Shown: positions 11,732 to 24,175, numbered from the stretch's first letter. The stretch is 64,000 nt of DNA from Liolophura sinensis (GCF_032854445.1 NC_088295.1:9535385-9599384); one strand, 5' to 3'. Numbers and translations: made by a program. The notes: a model not told the origin generated them from the letters alone.

Positions 11732-13817
11732 CGTGCGCCATTGACTGTTTTGTCTGCTCCTCGGTGGACGGGACAAACAAGGACTGTGAAGACACGTTTA
11801 CTCGTACCTTGGCCACGGCGCAATTTATCCAGAGGGAATGCACGTACGGCTTCTTCAAGGCCACCCACTGTATTAAACTAAAGGGTAAACGAGGTAAGGG
11901 AATACAAATGTTTCGTAGCCTTATCTTATCTTCAAGCCACACTGCAATTAAGTCATATGGTTAACAAAACGGACAAAATAAGGAAAGCATGATTTTGGTC
12001 CTAAAGTGCCAGTAACCTGCTTTTATAACATAAAGAACATAACGTAGCCGAATGCATATATGTCATTTTTGCATTATATGGGCTTCTGTTGTTTTTACTG
12101 TATTCAGTAATGAAAATCATTTTTACTGAGGCTACATCACTTCTCGCGAACTTTCCGCCACTGTATAATAAGGCCACCATTGTACCATCGCTCCATCGCC
12201 GTGTCGCATGACGATGGCACGAGTGAGTGAGTGAGTGCTTGGGGTTTAACGTCGTACTTAACAATTTTTCAGTTATATGACGTATCATAGGGTGCATGTA
12301 ATGTGCCTCCTTGTTGCAGAACGGATTTCCACTGCTCTTTTATCTAGTGCTGCTTTACTGAGACGCCTTACCGAAGGCAACTAAGCCGCCCCGACCGAAC
12401 CATTATACTGATACGGGTCTACCATCCGGGTTGCACTATTCCATTTCATGCTGAATGTCAAGCGAGGAAGTTACAACTTCCTCTTTTAAGGTCTTAGGTG
12501 TGACTCGACCCAGGATTGATCCTGAAGCGGATGCTGTACCAACTCCGCTATCGGGCCGGTAACGACGCTTCAAGCATCATGTCATCATTTCTTATCCCAT
12601 CTTCATACTATTTTGCCATCGATTCGTGCCATAGCTCTCTGAATAGTTTCAGTGTGACCGAAGTGATGCATTACGTTCGGCCTTTGTTTTCGTCTTCTTC
12701 CGCTACTTGTATAGTGTCGATACAGTGACACAAAGAAAGTGCAATTAAAAATGAAATACCAAATAGCACTAGTTTGTCAAAACTACCAAGGACGTAATGA
12801 TATGAAGCTATGACACAGTGATACGAAGCTATGAGACAATGATACGAAGCGATGACACAATGACACGAAGCAAAGGCACAATGATACGAAGCAATGGGAC
12901 AATTTATGCAAAGCGATTGCACAATGACACGAAGTGATGGCACAATGATGCGAAGCGATGACAGAATGATACGAAGAGATGGCACAGTGATACGAAGCTT
13001 TATCACTATATGGCACGAAGAGGTGACACTTTGTGTGGTGCAAAGACATTGTCCCATCGCTTCCTATTATCGACTGTCTAACTGGCCCCGATAGCACAGT
13101 TGGTAGAGCGTCCGCTTCGGGAGCGGTAGATTCAGGGTCAAACCTAGGTCGAGTCACACCTAAGACCCTAAAAGAGGAAGTTGTAACTTCGCTTGGCGTT
13201 CAGGATAAAGGGGATAGTGTCCGGGGGCTGGTTGACCCGTATCAGTATAATGGCTCGGTCGGGGCAGCTTACTTGCCTTCGGTAAGTCGTCCCAGTGAAG
13301 CACGCTAGATAAAAGAGCGGTGAAAATCCGTCCTGCAACAAGGAGGCACATTACATGCACTCCAAGGATGCCTTCGTCGTCATATGACTGAAAAATTGTT
13401 AAGTACGACGTTAAACCCCAAGCACTCACTCATTTATCGTCTATCTAATAGCTTCGTATCATTGTCCAACCTGTTCGTGTCCGTGTTCTATCGCTTTGTG
13501 TCTTTTACCCATCGCCCAATCACCCCGTACCATTTATCGTCCAATTGTTTGTACAATGTCGTGGTACACTGTCACAGACTTGTCCTGTTTGTTTTGCAGA
13601 GGACGGGAGCACCCTTATCGTGCGTCAGTGTGGTGAGCGGGACTGGGGAAGGCACTGTGGGGACATTCAGTACGTGGACGGAATGGGAACAGAGCGCATA
13701 TACGGCTGTTTAGAAACTTGTGATATGGACGGCTGTAACCATGGTGTGAAAATGGCCGCCAGTATGATACTACTATTACTTTGCGTTTTGTACGGCATTA
13801 GCGGCATGTATTGCTGA
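11732..13817 (+). CDS. Ly6/uPAR (quiver/sleepless-like) GPI-anchored protein, 3' exons
   Basis: Two coding exons are visible: 11732-11893 (after GTTGGTTTCAG, before GTAAGG) and 13600-13817 (after TTTTGCAG, stop TGA). They join in phase (G|AG gives Glu). The product has a three-finger cysteine pattern: CxxC (DCFVC), then DC, EC, HC, QC, HC, GC, TC and a final GCN, ten cysteines ending in the Cys-Asn typical of Ly6 domains. The C-terminus is a hydrophobic run (MAASMILLLLCVLYG) with almost no polar residues after it, as expected for a GPI-attachment signal. Spacing resembles the invertebrate quiver/sleepless group, whose members act at the cell surface, for example on ion channels or septate junctions; the function here is not determined. 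Exon 2 enters in phase 1, so a signal-peptide exon is missing upstream. The 1706-bp intron holds two family B SINEs in opposite orientation and a 21-bp minisatellite. Confidence 0.85.
12221..12560 (-). mobile_element. SINE family B, near full length
   Basis: It starts with GAGTGAGTGAGTGCTTGGGG at the left, which is the reverse complement of the CACTCACTCACTC tail, and ends at a tRNA-like head (CTATCGGGCCGGT). It contains the same body blocks as the other copies, with a small deletion in the head. It lies inside the Ly6 intron, opposite in orientation to the copy at 13083-13432. Confidence 0.9.
12793..13035. repeat. Minisatellite, 21-bp unit, about 11 copies
   Basis: Units resemble ACGAAGCGATGACACAATGAT with frequent substitutions; the first units are spaced exactly 21 bp (12802, 12823). 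Related CGATGGCACGA-like words occur near 12210. It lies in the Ly6 intron between two inverted SINEs, where it would form the loop of the predicted fold-back. Confidence 0.85.
13083..13432 (+). mobile_element. SINE family B, full length, tRNA-derived head
   Basis: The 5' head looks like a tRNA. The A box is TAGCACAGTTGG (13092-13103), followed by an anticodon-like stem-loop CCGC-TTCGGGA-GCGG (a CGG anticodon if read as a tRNA) and a B-box-like GGGTCAAACCT about 43 bp after the A box, which is canonical spacing. The body is shared with the other B copies and the tail is TTAAACCCCAAGCACTCACT. The flanks TATCGACTGTCTAA (left) and TATCGTCTATCTAA (right) look like a diverged target-site duplication. 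Confidence 0.9.
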
Positions 13818-16724
13818 CAGGATTGAGTTCTGATATGGATTAAGCGAGACAAAAGTGTTTCGGGATTAGTATGTTGCAATTGACACGGTGTTCAACATAC
13901 CTGGTAAAAATGATGGAGGTATATTCACTCTTTCATGACGTTGGAGAAGGTTTCCAAAATGGGATTGCTGTTCCCATCCCTTGTGATACGCCGGTCTCAT
14001 TGCTGTCGACGGCAGAGAATGACTATTGCACAATTGTGCTAGTTTGTGAGGTAGAGTGTGCCGGAAAGTTTGCGTTATTGTGACTGTTACACGAGAGCAT
14101 ATACCGCTGGACACGAGTCTGAGAAAGGAGCGCATTCAGAGGCTATCGATGGCTGGGACTTCTCGGTGCCATGGATCTGCCGAAACTCGGTGGCCCACTC
14201 TTCCCCACCTACTTTATAAGCTTGCCATTTCTAACCCACAGTGGCCCCTGGTGGCGAGTTGTTGGGCGAAGCAACAGAAACAGTGACAACGACTGGCGCG
14301 GCTCTGCGACCCGTGAAATATCCTCTTACATATCCCTACCCTTGAATATGTTTTGACTAACTCTCTTAAGTAGCTGCGCTAGAATCCAACTTTCCTACAA
14401 CGTTTCTTCGTTCTTGCTCCATTAATGAGATTTCTTAAACCTGTCTTCATCCTCAAGCGGAGATCTGGTGACGGTCTTGGTTATAATCTATACTCTCAAA
14501 CGCATAAAGCTCATACCAATTCCTCTTAAGACAAATAATCTTTCTTCTAAAAAAATATCTACACATGGAATTACTCTTTATGACATGTGTAAAGCTCATC
14601 TCTTTGAGCTCGCATCACATTACCACGTTACTGCAAGTCTTTATCCCTCAATTAATTTCTGTGCATCTTTTTTTAACCTTCGAATTGTTGTTGGACTGTT
14701 GCTCTGTACTACTGCTTTGGCATGCACATTGAGATCTGGGTAGTCATTTCTCTAGCAAAATGCTCTACTTCTCTAGCACAATGTTCTAATTCTCTTGCAA
14801 CATGTTCTACTTTGGAGGATCATTTTCGTAGCAAAATGTTCTCATGTCTAATTTCGACAGTCTTAACATAAGGCTGCATTCTGCCATTCTAGTGCTAAGT
14901 AACGTCTTCAAACGTGAGCCATCGGTTTCAGTCTCTTCTATCTGGTGAAGTTTTAACATTAGTCTTTACCTGAAGTTTCTGGAATTCAGGGACATTTTTA
15001 AACCATCATGTCCTAACAAAGGAACGGTAATAATGACTTTCCAACAATAGACACTGACTTTGTATTTATGTCTAAGCTAACTGTTAACAACTAGAACTTC
15101 ATGTTACTCAACATAGAATCATTCCTGTTCGTTATCTATTCTTATTCGATGTTACCTAATATATTCCAGATTATAAGGATATCCTTGATTACATATTAAA
15201 ACATAACGATGTGTGCTAACATAAATGCTAGAACGATATTGGATGTCTAAAATGACACAAGGAAATTACTGTATTCTTTTTTAGAGAAATTTAAGGTGAG
15301 TTTAACTCAGTGAATTTCAATCTTTCGGAATCCAGATGTCCTTCATTCTTTCAAGCAGCATGTATACCTATGTACGTATATGTAACTTATTTTCTGTATA
15401 CCAGAGTAATCATCCTTTGCTTCGTCTTGGAGGCTGGATAACAACTTGCCTATATCGTAACTGATAAGTGAGCCATGAGTATTCCGGTATTCAGGGTCTG
15501 GCACAAGCTGCCATAAACCGTTGATGGATGGCATTTACTCCAGACACAAATCTTTCTCAAATTCCTACAATTTGTCTTGAACGTGTTCTCCTTAACCCGT
15601 AAACAACCTTGCAGCCTTAAGGTCTCATCTGGGTTCCCATATTTTAAATCCAGGACATAAAACCAATGCTTTAGTGTCTGATTAACATGGTAAAACCAAG
15701 ATCTTCTTACTTTTCTGACTTCACCTTAAATTAATCTTCCTTCATCCCTCTATCAGTGTCTTTTTTCCCTAGGTTTTAGTTTTTATATATATAATTAATT
15801 AACCGGGGATTAGGGGTTTCTCAGCTCCAGAAAAGAACTTTCTTCCCATAAGATCACTGGAATTCCATCCTTTATAGCCAAAGATCGAAACGGTTAGACA
15901 AACAAGAATTCTTATTTTCTGAGTCTGTCAAAGATAAATGATGGCTTAGAGTGCCCAATGATGAAATGTACATGTAAATGCATTAACGTACTTTGCACAC
16001 AGTTGTGTTTGTGTGATGGAAAATTTTAATGGAAACTTTAAGAACGGCCACGTGGGCAGCTTAGTTTTCATATTGTTCAAGATGTACCAAGACAATGGTA
16101 ATGTCAAAGATAAAAAAAAAACCTTGAGTTTCGATAAATCACATGTTCTGACAAGGAACACAATCAGGAAACATGAATATTGTTTCGTGAAACTATGCAC
16201 GTCAAAATGCTTGTCTAAAACACCCAAACCACCCTAATCAGTCCGATTCAAATTCTGTGTATTCCTTTGCCAACATTTCAAAAACCTTTCGTTGCCACAC
16301 ACACACACCTTCAGGTAGTCATTCCAGATACACCGTACTTATACCAGGGTCAGACCATTGTCAAATTATTGTATTTTAAGCTTGCTGGATGGTTTTTCCA
16401 CAAGATTCAGTTAAGGGTTGCAACATGTGTTGTGTGCTATGTCACGTTTACCACACATACAGGGCGCCATACTGGACACGTGATTGTGTCGTCGTGTAAT
16501 TAGTAGTTATCAGCACTATTTAACAATCATCGTTTAACCTTTTTTTATTCCATCCATCGTGCCTTTGAGTTATTTTGGTGTTAGACAAAACATGCCTCTT
16601 GTGAAAAGTTATTGGTTGTGTTTCAGAGCTTTATGTACACTGATTATTGTTTATATACATCCGTGTACAGTGACTTTGTTGAAACTGAATGTGTAGCTGT
16701 GACACGGGCCCTCTGAGGAATAAA
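13818..16724 (+). other. Candidate long 3' UTR of the Ly6 gene / non-coding
   Basis: No further exon is seen after the TGA. The first strong poly(A) signal in a plausible setting is AATAAA at 16719-16724, followed by a GT-rich stretch (GTTGTGATCCATTGCTTGTTG). That would give a 2.9-kb 3' UTR; earlier termination is possible. At 14751-14845 there are three to four degenerate 21-bp units (TCTAGCAAAATGCTCTACTTC type). Otherwise nothing recognised. Confidence 0.35.
16719..16724 (+). terminator. Candidate poly(A) signal AATAAA
   Basis: Canonical hexamer with a GT-rich downstream element within about 30 bases. It may end the Ly6 transcript or an unrecognised transcript. Confidence 0.35.
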
Positions 16725-18948
16725 GTTGTGATCCATTGCTTGTTGTTTGACAGGCACTCAGATATTCTCTACGCTGTTAAAAGTTTTGTTTTCATTGCAC
16801 ACGATCTGGTTGCTTCATCAGGCCCGATGCTGTTTATTAAGTTGAATTTATATGTTTGAAGTTTTGCGTGCGATGTAAACTGCTCCCTTGAGATCAAAAT
16901 ATTTTTTCCGCGGCGAGTAATAGAGCAGTGAGAGAAATTCGGAAGTTTGGATTGCATGTTGTTGCAGAGGCAGTTATAAGAAAACATACCCTGGCAACCG
17001 TAATTCCATGTACCAATCACACGCCGTGTTTTTCTCTAATTACAACGATGTGGCAGTAAAACCCGCAGGGAGTCTTGGTTGCACGCAACATCCATTACCA
17101 TCCGCAACAATTAAGTCTTTAAAACTCCTTCATAAATTTTAGATACATTTGTTTTACGGTTTCAACACACTCGCCCGGAAAGACGGTGTATTATTTTTGT
17201 ATTCTATCAAATTACTGACAGGGTCCATTTGCGCTGGCCTCGTGGGATGGTTTGGAGAATACACACACTATGGAGAGGGTTAGCGAACTTTGGTCACTGG
17301 AAAACCATACCAAAGAATAACTCCTACCTCACTCTTGTCGTCTTTCTTATTTTTCTTATTTTTAAGTCACCACTATAAGAGATGTGTATAAAACGTATCC
17401 CTGTTCCAAATTTACAGACACCTGGCCAATAATCCTTCTGTCAGGAGAATCGCACACGTACCTAGTTCACGTGCAAAATACCTATATACGAATATAATAA
17501 ATCGGTAAAACATGACCAAACTTCTTTAGCGCTAATATATTAAAATTCTTTGAAAAAAATTCTCTTTATTTTGAAATTACTAATAGATGTAAGTAATATT
17601 ATCGTACGGATATATTTTTAATCGCATTAAAACCATGCAGATTCGGTTATATTTTACGGATATCCCATTTGAAGAGAAATTAATACTTAATCAAAATTGC
17701 AAGAATTGGGTTGAATTTTTCACTCAGAATATCGAATGATCATCCAAGTTTCTCGTGCACATGTCATGTGGGTTTTATGACCATAGACTACCCGTTTAAA
17801 GGTTTAATGATGTTTACCCCTGGAATTCAGTCTGCGGCAAAATTCTACTTTTGCTCTAATTTACATGTAGAATGACACGTACTATGTTTCAAGACTCTAC
17901 AGATCAGCGAAAATGTTATAAGAATAATTATGATGTGAAAATAAAATCCTCTTCTCGCAGAAAATAAACAAAAGCTATACAAACATTATCACCTACTTAT
18001 TTGCTTCACCAAGGCACGTATAGTTTCTAAGGTCGTACCCAGGATATATTTCCAGCTGTTAGCTACCCATATTGGACGATGTAACTGATTATTCACTTGG
18101 GACAAGTACAATGCACTCTCCTCGTTTGACCTGATGACCGCGGAGAGCTGGGAAGTGTGGAAGTGTGTCTGCGGCTCCCGCCAGCACGCATGCAATAATA
18201 CTACCAACATAACCCGTAAGGAATAATTACCAATCAGCGCTGAACATGAGCGATCAAGACCGCCATTAACTCAGTCAGACTTAATGATACATCTAACTCA
18301 TATATACCAGAATAACACATTATATGCTATACGGCCATAACAGGCTGCTCCATCCAATCTAATTGTGACATAGTTTCACTCCGTAATTATTCCCTGCTAA
18401 CGCGTATGCCCATTCGTTATTGGTACGCATGTGTAAGCGTCTAAGGACAGCACTAGCCAAATGACAGGTCGGTCCGACATTAAGACAGTATCACTAGCTA
18501 CAGGTGTCGTGTTCCCGGATGATTTGGTCAAACATGACAATTAATATAGGGACAATGGAATCGACCTAACCTCGTTAAATCCGTAGACATACACAGACTT
18601 GTAATTAAAATGTATATCTCGGAATTGTATATTGTATAAGTCTGGATTGTCCTCGAGACCACGAAAGTCTAGTTGAGAAGCAATAGTGACACACTTGTGC
18701 AACAAAGCCAGAAGGCGCAATTTAAAAAGAAGCGTGAGCAGCATATTTTATACTCAACTGTTTGTTTCTGTTGATAAGAGCGTTGATAAAGATTGCACAT
18801 GCTATACAAGAAACAGACCTAAATGTACGGTATAGAACCGGTGGTTTGGATAAATATTTGGTAATTGTAAAATTGGTTTTCCATCTTGGTAATGGTAAAA
18901 TTCCTTTTCCACCTTTAACACAGCGCCTCAAAACTATGTACACTGCAA
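16725..18948. other. Intergenic, nothing recognised
   Basis: AT-rich DNA with no convincing exon, RNA gene or repeat by eye. Confidence 0.5.
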
Positions 18949-19152
18949 GTTATTTATTTATTTATTTATTTGATTGGTGTTTTACGCCGTACTCAAGAAT
19001 ATTTCACTTATACGACGGCGGCCAGTATTTAGGTGGGAGGAAACCGGGCAGCGCCCGGAGGAAACCCACGACCATCCGCAGGTTGCTGGAAGACCTTCTC
19101 CCTTATGAACGGAGAGGAAGCCAGCATGAGCTGGACTTGAACTCACTGCGAA
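18949..19152 (-). mobile_element. SINE family A, 5'-incomplete copy
   Basis: It begins with a TTATTTATTTATTT tail (minus orientation), then ATTGGTGTTTTACGCCGTAC and the body, and stops in the B-box region (CTTGAACTCACTGCGA). The outer part of the tRNA-like head is missing. Confidence 0.9.
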
Positions 19153-19689
19153 GATCTGTGTTTGAGTAATTGTCATATTTTGCCATGGATGTGTGCTCAC
19201 AAATCATAGAGACAGAACCCGCTCACTGCAATATTACATGACAAAACCATGTGGTTTTGTTGCAGTTTGGCATCATTGAGTAACCTGTCAGAGGGTGTTT
19301 TCGGACCAGATATAAACGGAAACTTTGACCATATATGAAAATGTAAACTTACAGGGCGATTTCCCTTACTCTCTATGTTTAGGATCAAGATATCATTAAA
19401 GCGACACATGCAGAAGTGGAGCTCCCAAGACAACAAAAGTTTTGACTTCGATATGTAGAATTGCGTCGATGGTACCAGCCGTAAACCAACAGGGCTATGG
19501 ATGTTTCAGGTCAATAATCCTAAAACCAGTTCTCAATACAGCGTTAACACAAACCACCAAAAACCAAGGGAAAGTATTTAAAGTACGATATTAAAATGGA
19601 ATGTTCTAGGCGAATGAGTATTCAGTATTCAAATCGTTTACCATATCAGTACATAAGTTGTCGATAATCAAAGTATGTATCTCAACTGC

Positions 19690-20130
19690 GCTGTGATTGC
19701 AACTGTCCATATATTCAACGTGGCGATCTAATTCAACACGGTGATTTCAACTGTCTATATATTCAACGTGGCGATCAAATTCAACACGGTGATTTCAACT
19801 GTCTATATATTCAACGTGGCGATCAAATTCAACACGGTGATTTCAACTGTTCATATATTCAACGTGGCGATCTAATTCAACACGGTGATTTCAACTGTCT
19901 ATATATTCAACGTGGCGATCTAGTTCAACACGATGATTTCAACTGTTCATATATTCAACGTGGCGATCTAATTCAACACGGTGATTTCAACTGTCTATAT
20001 ATTCAACGTGGCGATCTAATTCAACACGGTGATTTCAACTGTTCATATATCCAATCTGGCGATCTAGTTCAACACGATGATTTCAACTGTTCATATATCC
20101 AAAGTGGCAGTCTAATTCAACACGATGAAT
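19690..20130. repeat. Minisatellite, 48-bp unit, about 9 copies
   Basis: The consensus is roughly CGTGGCGATCTAATTCAACA plus CGGTGATTTCAACTGTCTATATATTCAA. Recurrence at exactly 48 bp is visible (GTGATTTCAACT at 19741 and 19789). Two alternating sub-variants, CTATATATT and TCATATATT, appear, and the right-hand units are more diverged. No long open frame results. Confidence 0.9.
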
Positions 20131-20554
20131 ATAGTGCCCCTAGCCTCGGGTTAAGCAGAATTAGACACACTCATAGAGCAGATTGAGATTATGGACGCTC
20201 TGTCCATATTTACTTACAAGCGAATTATACTCATTGTAAAATTTAAGAAAATTAGCATGAAGGCGTTTGATGGCATAACCTTGACACACTAGTTTTTGCA
20301 CTGATAACTTGTGACGTTGATTGAATTCCTCACATAACACACAGGATCTAACAAATGCTACAAGACAACATATGTAGACGCCATATGCAGAACCCATCAG
20401 TTTATTGCTGTGCAAGTAAAAGGGAAACCATTGTTGGTCCTTTCACAAATATAGGTCCAGGTAAGATGTTCCATCTGGAGAGTTTGTGATTTCCTTTAAA
20501 TCTAGAGAAGGTGGATACATATCTTTCACAGCCTTTGCTGCATATGGATTGTTT

Positions 20555-20676
20555 AATTTATTCATTTATTTATTTATTTGTTTGTTTGTTTGTTTGATTG
20601 GTGTTTCACGCTGTACTCGAGATATTGGCATTTCAGCATTATGGTGGGGGGGTAGAGCTCGCAGGAAACCCACGTG
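20555..20676 (-). mobile_element. SINE family A, degraded 3' fragment
   Basis: A TTTATTTGTTTGTTTG tail is followed by ATTGGTGTTTCACGCTGTAC, a CAGCATTATGGTGG block and GGAAACCCACG. The head is missing and the body has deletions, so it is an old copy. Confidence 0.75.
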
Positions 20677-21506
20677 GATTGTTTAAAGCTAGCAGATCAT
20701 CTATATACCGTTTAGTGAATGAGAAAGGTGGGGCCTGTAGATAATTACCCCTTAATATTTTCTGCATATAGCCGTATTCGTACGAGACCATGTATAGGTC
20801 AGCCAAAAGGAGAGGGGGCGCGATTTTTACCCATGGGGATACTTACACACTGTTCATGTATGTTTTCTTCAAATTTCACATAGATACTATTAATATGAAT
20901 TTCAAACAACTCGATGAGCAAGGAAACATCCCATGAATGGTAACCCTTGTATTTAGCGGAACTGAAGAAGGCTTTGTTGCGTTTGACGTCACTGTAGCGG
21001 TGACCAGTTTTATTAAACACCAATACAGTTAACGATAAAATTAAAAAATCAAAACCAATTAAATCTGTGTGAAGGACAGTAGTATAGAGAGTAGAGAAAT
21101 CACATCTAGGCGTTCAGCGAGAGGTGTGGAATTTTTAAGAATCCATTTACAGTTGACGCCTGACTGTTTGCAATTTGTTCAACCGTACTTTTTCAAAAAT
21201 TACATTACTTCTTGTAGTGCCTTCGTCAAAAGAGTGGATACAAGTTTGATGGTACAATTTCTTCACCCTGCAATAAAGCGAGCTTTGTTTTGGTATGTAA
21301 GGTTCTACCTTCTCAAATTTAGTTAATTTTTTGCAAAATTTCCAATCGCCGAGAGGACAATTTTCTTATTAGCTCTCATATCTATGTTATTTGGCTTTGT
21401 ATATCTCGGGCCCCTCACAGGCAGACTTAATAGATCCTCAGTGTTTGCAATGTTAAGGTTACCAGTCATGGCATGTTCAAGAAAGTAAGTCGAGGCAGTC
21501 AGTAAA
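20677..21506. other. Non-coding spacer, nothing recognised
   Basis: No exon or repeat identified between two SINE fragments. Confidence 0.5.
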
Positions 21507-21692
21507 TATTTATTTTTTTTATTTATTGGATTGGTATTTTACGCCATACTTAAGACATATTACATACGACCGTGGCTAGCATTATTGTGACAGGAAACCA
21601 TGCAGAGTCTAGGGGGAAACCCACGACCATCAGCAGGTTGCTGTAAGACCTTCCCAAGTGCGACTGGAGTGGAAGCCAAGTTAAGCTGGACA
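21507..21692 (-). mobile_element. SINE family A, diverged partial copy
   Basis: It matches the family tail and body in minus orientation (GATTGGTATTTTACGCCATA, GGGGGAAACCCACGACCATC, GGTTGCTGTAAGACC) and ends before the tRNA-like A box. The many substitutions suggest an old insertion. Confidence 0.8.
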
Positions 21693-22180
21693 TAAAGTAA
21701 ATATTATGCGGCTTTGCCTCTAGAAAAGAAGGCTTTTTGACTTATTAATGGTGTAAATCTATCCTTTGGCGTTAGATAAATATGTCAAACATAAGTGATA
21801 AAGTATCTGACAAACAACTTTTGCTATTTATGTTAATGAACCCGGGAACTCTTGTTACTTGATGCTAGACGTGAAAGGTTTTCGAGACTGTTGTCTATTA
21901 AAGAGGCTATGTCGGAGAGTTTTGAAAAAAGTGTTTATATTCGCTAATCACATTAAATTTTCTGAATTTGCCAAGAATAGCTCAAATTATTGCCTTTCTG
22001 TAAATATCAGATCCGTACCTTTTCTATTTATAGTGTTAACTGATAACAAAATTTGGAGCAGTTATAATCCGACCCGGATGTTACGTCTTAGGAACTTTAT
22101 TGAAGATTTAGAACGGAAACACGTGCACAGGCCGATATTTGTAAAAGCTAATTATTTGGGATATTCTAAAATAAAACTCG

Positions 22181-22428
22181 ACGGGATTTGCACCGTGGCT
22201 CAGTTGGTTAGCGCGCTAGCACAGCGTGGTGATCCAATAGTCTCTCACCAGTGTAGTCGCTGTGAGTTCATGCTGGCTTGCTCTCTGGCCATAAGTTGGA
22301 AGGCCTGACAGCTGACAGATGGTCTTGGGTTTCCCCTGGGCTCTGTCCGGTTTACTCCCACAATAATGCTGGCCGCTGTCGTATAAGTGAAATAGTATTG
22401 ATTAGGACGTGAAACAAATAAATAAAAT
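22181..22428 (+). mobile_element. SINE family A, diverged near-full-length copy
   Basis: The head GTGGCTCAGTTGGTTAGCGC is present with A and B boxes. The body is diverged (CTGACAGCTGACAGATGGTC in place of the usual tract) and the tail is CAAATAAATAAAA. It faces the minus-strand copy at 22478-22742 only 50 bp away. Confidence 0.85.
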
Positions 22429-22477
22429 GTATTGCCAAAAGCTCTCTACTATAGTCACTGTAAATATTGACATAATT

Positions 22478-22742
22478 TATTTATTTATTTGACTAGTGTT
22501 TTACACCGTACTCAAGAATATTTCACTTATACGACGGCAGCCAGCATTATGGTGAGTGGAAACCGTTCAGAGCCCCGGGGAAACCCACGAACATCCGCAA
22601 GCTGGTGACAGACCTTCCCACGTACGGCCGGAGAGGAAGCCAGCATGAACTGGACTCGAACTCACAGAGACCGTATTGGTGAGAGGCTCCTCGGTCATTG
22701 CGCTGCGCTAGCGTGCTAACCAACTGAGCCATGGAGGCCCCC
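22478..22742 (-). mobile_element. SINE family A, full length, with 9-bp target duplication
   Basis: Complete element from the TTTATTTATTTATTTGAC tail to the head (AACTGAGCCATGGAGGCCCC). The flanks GACATAATT at 22469-22477 and 22743-22751 are identical, marking the insertion. Confidence 0.93.
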
Positions 22743-22751
22743 GACATAATT

Positions 22752-24051
22752 CATTTGAATAAAAAATCTATGGACAAATACATGGACTGGAAGATATTTA
22801 TTTATTTTACAAGTATACATGTAAAGCCATATGATGTTTTACATTACCTAGCTACAAACAGCGTGGAATCAGCCACAAACCAACCCGGAGCCCTGTGGCT
22901 AACACCTACGTTCCACACATGGTCGTAATTGAAAGAAAAATGTGAGGAATTCGGGTGAACTTAAAACCTGATTTCTTATAATACCTTAAGATTTCTGCTA
23001 ATATTGTTACACAACCTACTCCAAAACTCGGTGCATGTTACTCTTTGCAGTCGTTAACATAAACAAACAAATTCTGATACACGTTGTACTTTGCACATTT
23101 GTAAGCAACGAGCTGGAACAGTCTGTTTGGAAGTTATTGATAGCACGCTGCCATGCCTTGCTTGAACCTCACTATTGAGTGATGACCACTTTCTCAAATG
23201 CCAATGTGCATCTAGCGTGCACAGATTAACTTGAAATTGTGATATTTGCATATCTGATTTTGTTGGATAAAAATGGTAATCTCTCGAGTTCTTGAATAAA
23301 CCACAAAAAGTGCGCACCTTTTGCTGAGCGGAATGACAGGACGAAAGCTTATCCCCTCACAGATTGCTTTGGTGGTGGCATCCTGCTCAAGTAAACCATA
23401 AACATGCATTATTTAGTTGTTTTGAGCCGTCAAAGTCAGTTGGCTCCCCTTTAGCTCTCTCCGTGGAGGCCTAGTAGAAATAAAGTTTGCCTCCGCCCTC
23501 ACGTCAACCAGATATATCTTCATAAACAACCGTCCCGAGAGTCAGCCTTGATGAGCAGTCGGAATCTGGTGACTATTAAATGCCAAACTGATGTCATTTT
23601 GTGGCTGAATCTTCAGATGACTTCCTTTGATAATTCCCACACGCCTCCTAAGCTAGGAGCTCCCATATACAGTGTACAAATTACCACAGTGGATTGGAAT
23701 CAATGTTCGTCGCATCTCATTTGACCCAATGTTGAATTCTTTCAACATTACTTTCAAGCTGGCACATGAAAGCTCCTTCTGGAAATATCTCAAAGATTTG
23801 GTAAAACTAATTTATATATTAACGGGTGTGCTTGGTAATATAACAGAATTGTTGCTCGAACTGTACATCTGTTAAAACACACTACTAGACATGTCGATCC
23901 GATGCTACGGCTGTTTCGGGCACGGCTTAGTGGCGACCGTTAAAATCTGGCTGAACGTATGAAAATAGATATCTGCCTACAGAAATTTTACTTTCTTTAT
24001 ATTTATACGACACAGACTTATATAATTGCTTTGGTGAATAATTTGTATCAA
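22752..24051. other. Intergenic, nothing recognised
   Basis: No exon, RNA gene or repeat recognised. Confidence 0.5.
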
Positions 24052-24175
24052 TTTTATTTATTTCATAATTAGTTCACGCCATACTGGAGAATTTTTGACT
24101 TATGTGATGACCGCCAGTTTTGTAGGTAAAGGAAACCGGACAGCCAGTGGGAAAGCCACCGACATTTGGCGAGCG
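24052..24175 (-). mobile_element. SINE family A, very degraded 3' fragment
   Basis: Remnants of the tail (TTTATTTATTTC), TTCACGCCATACTGGAGAAT, GACCGCCAGT and GGAAACCGGACAGCC in the family order. The call rests on collinear short matches. Confidence 0.6.

Noticed and set aside
21859-22308. 149-codon plus-strand frame
   Set aside because: Its last third is the head of a family A SINE and the rest has no recognisable homology.
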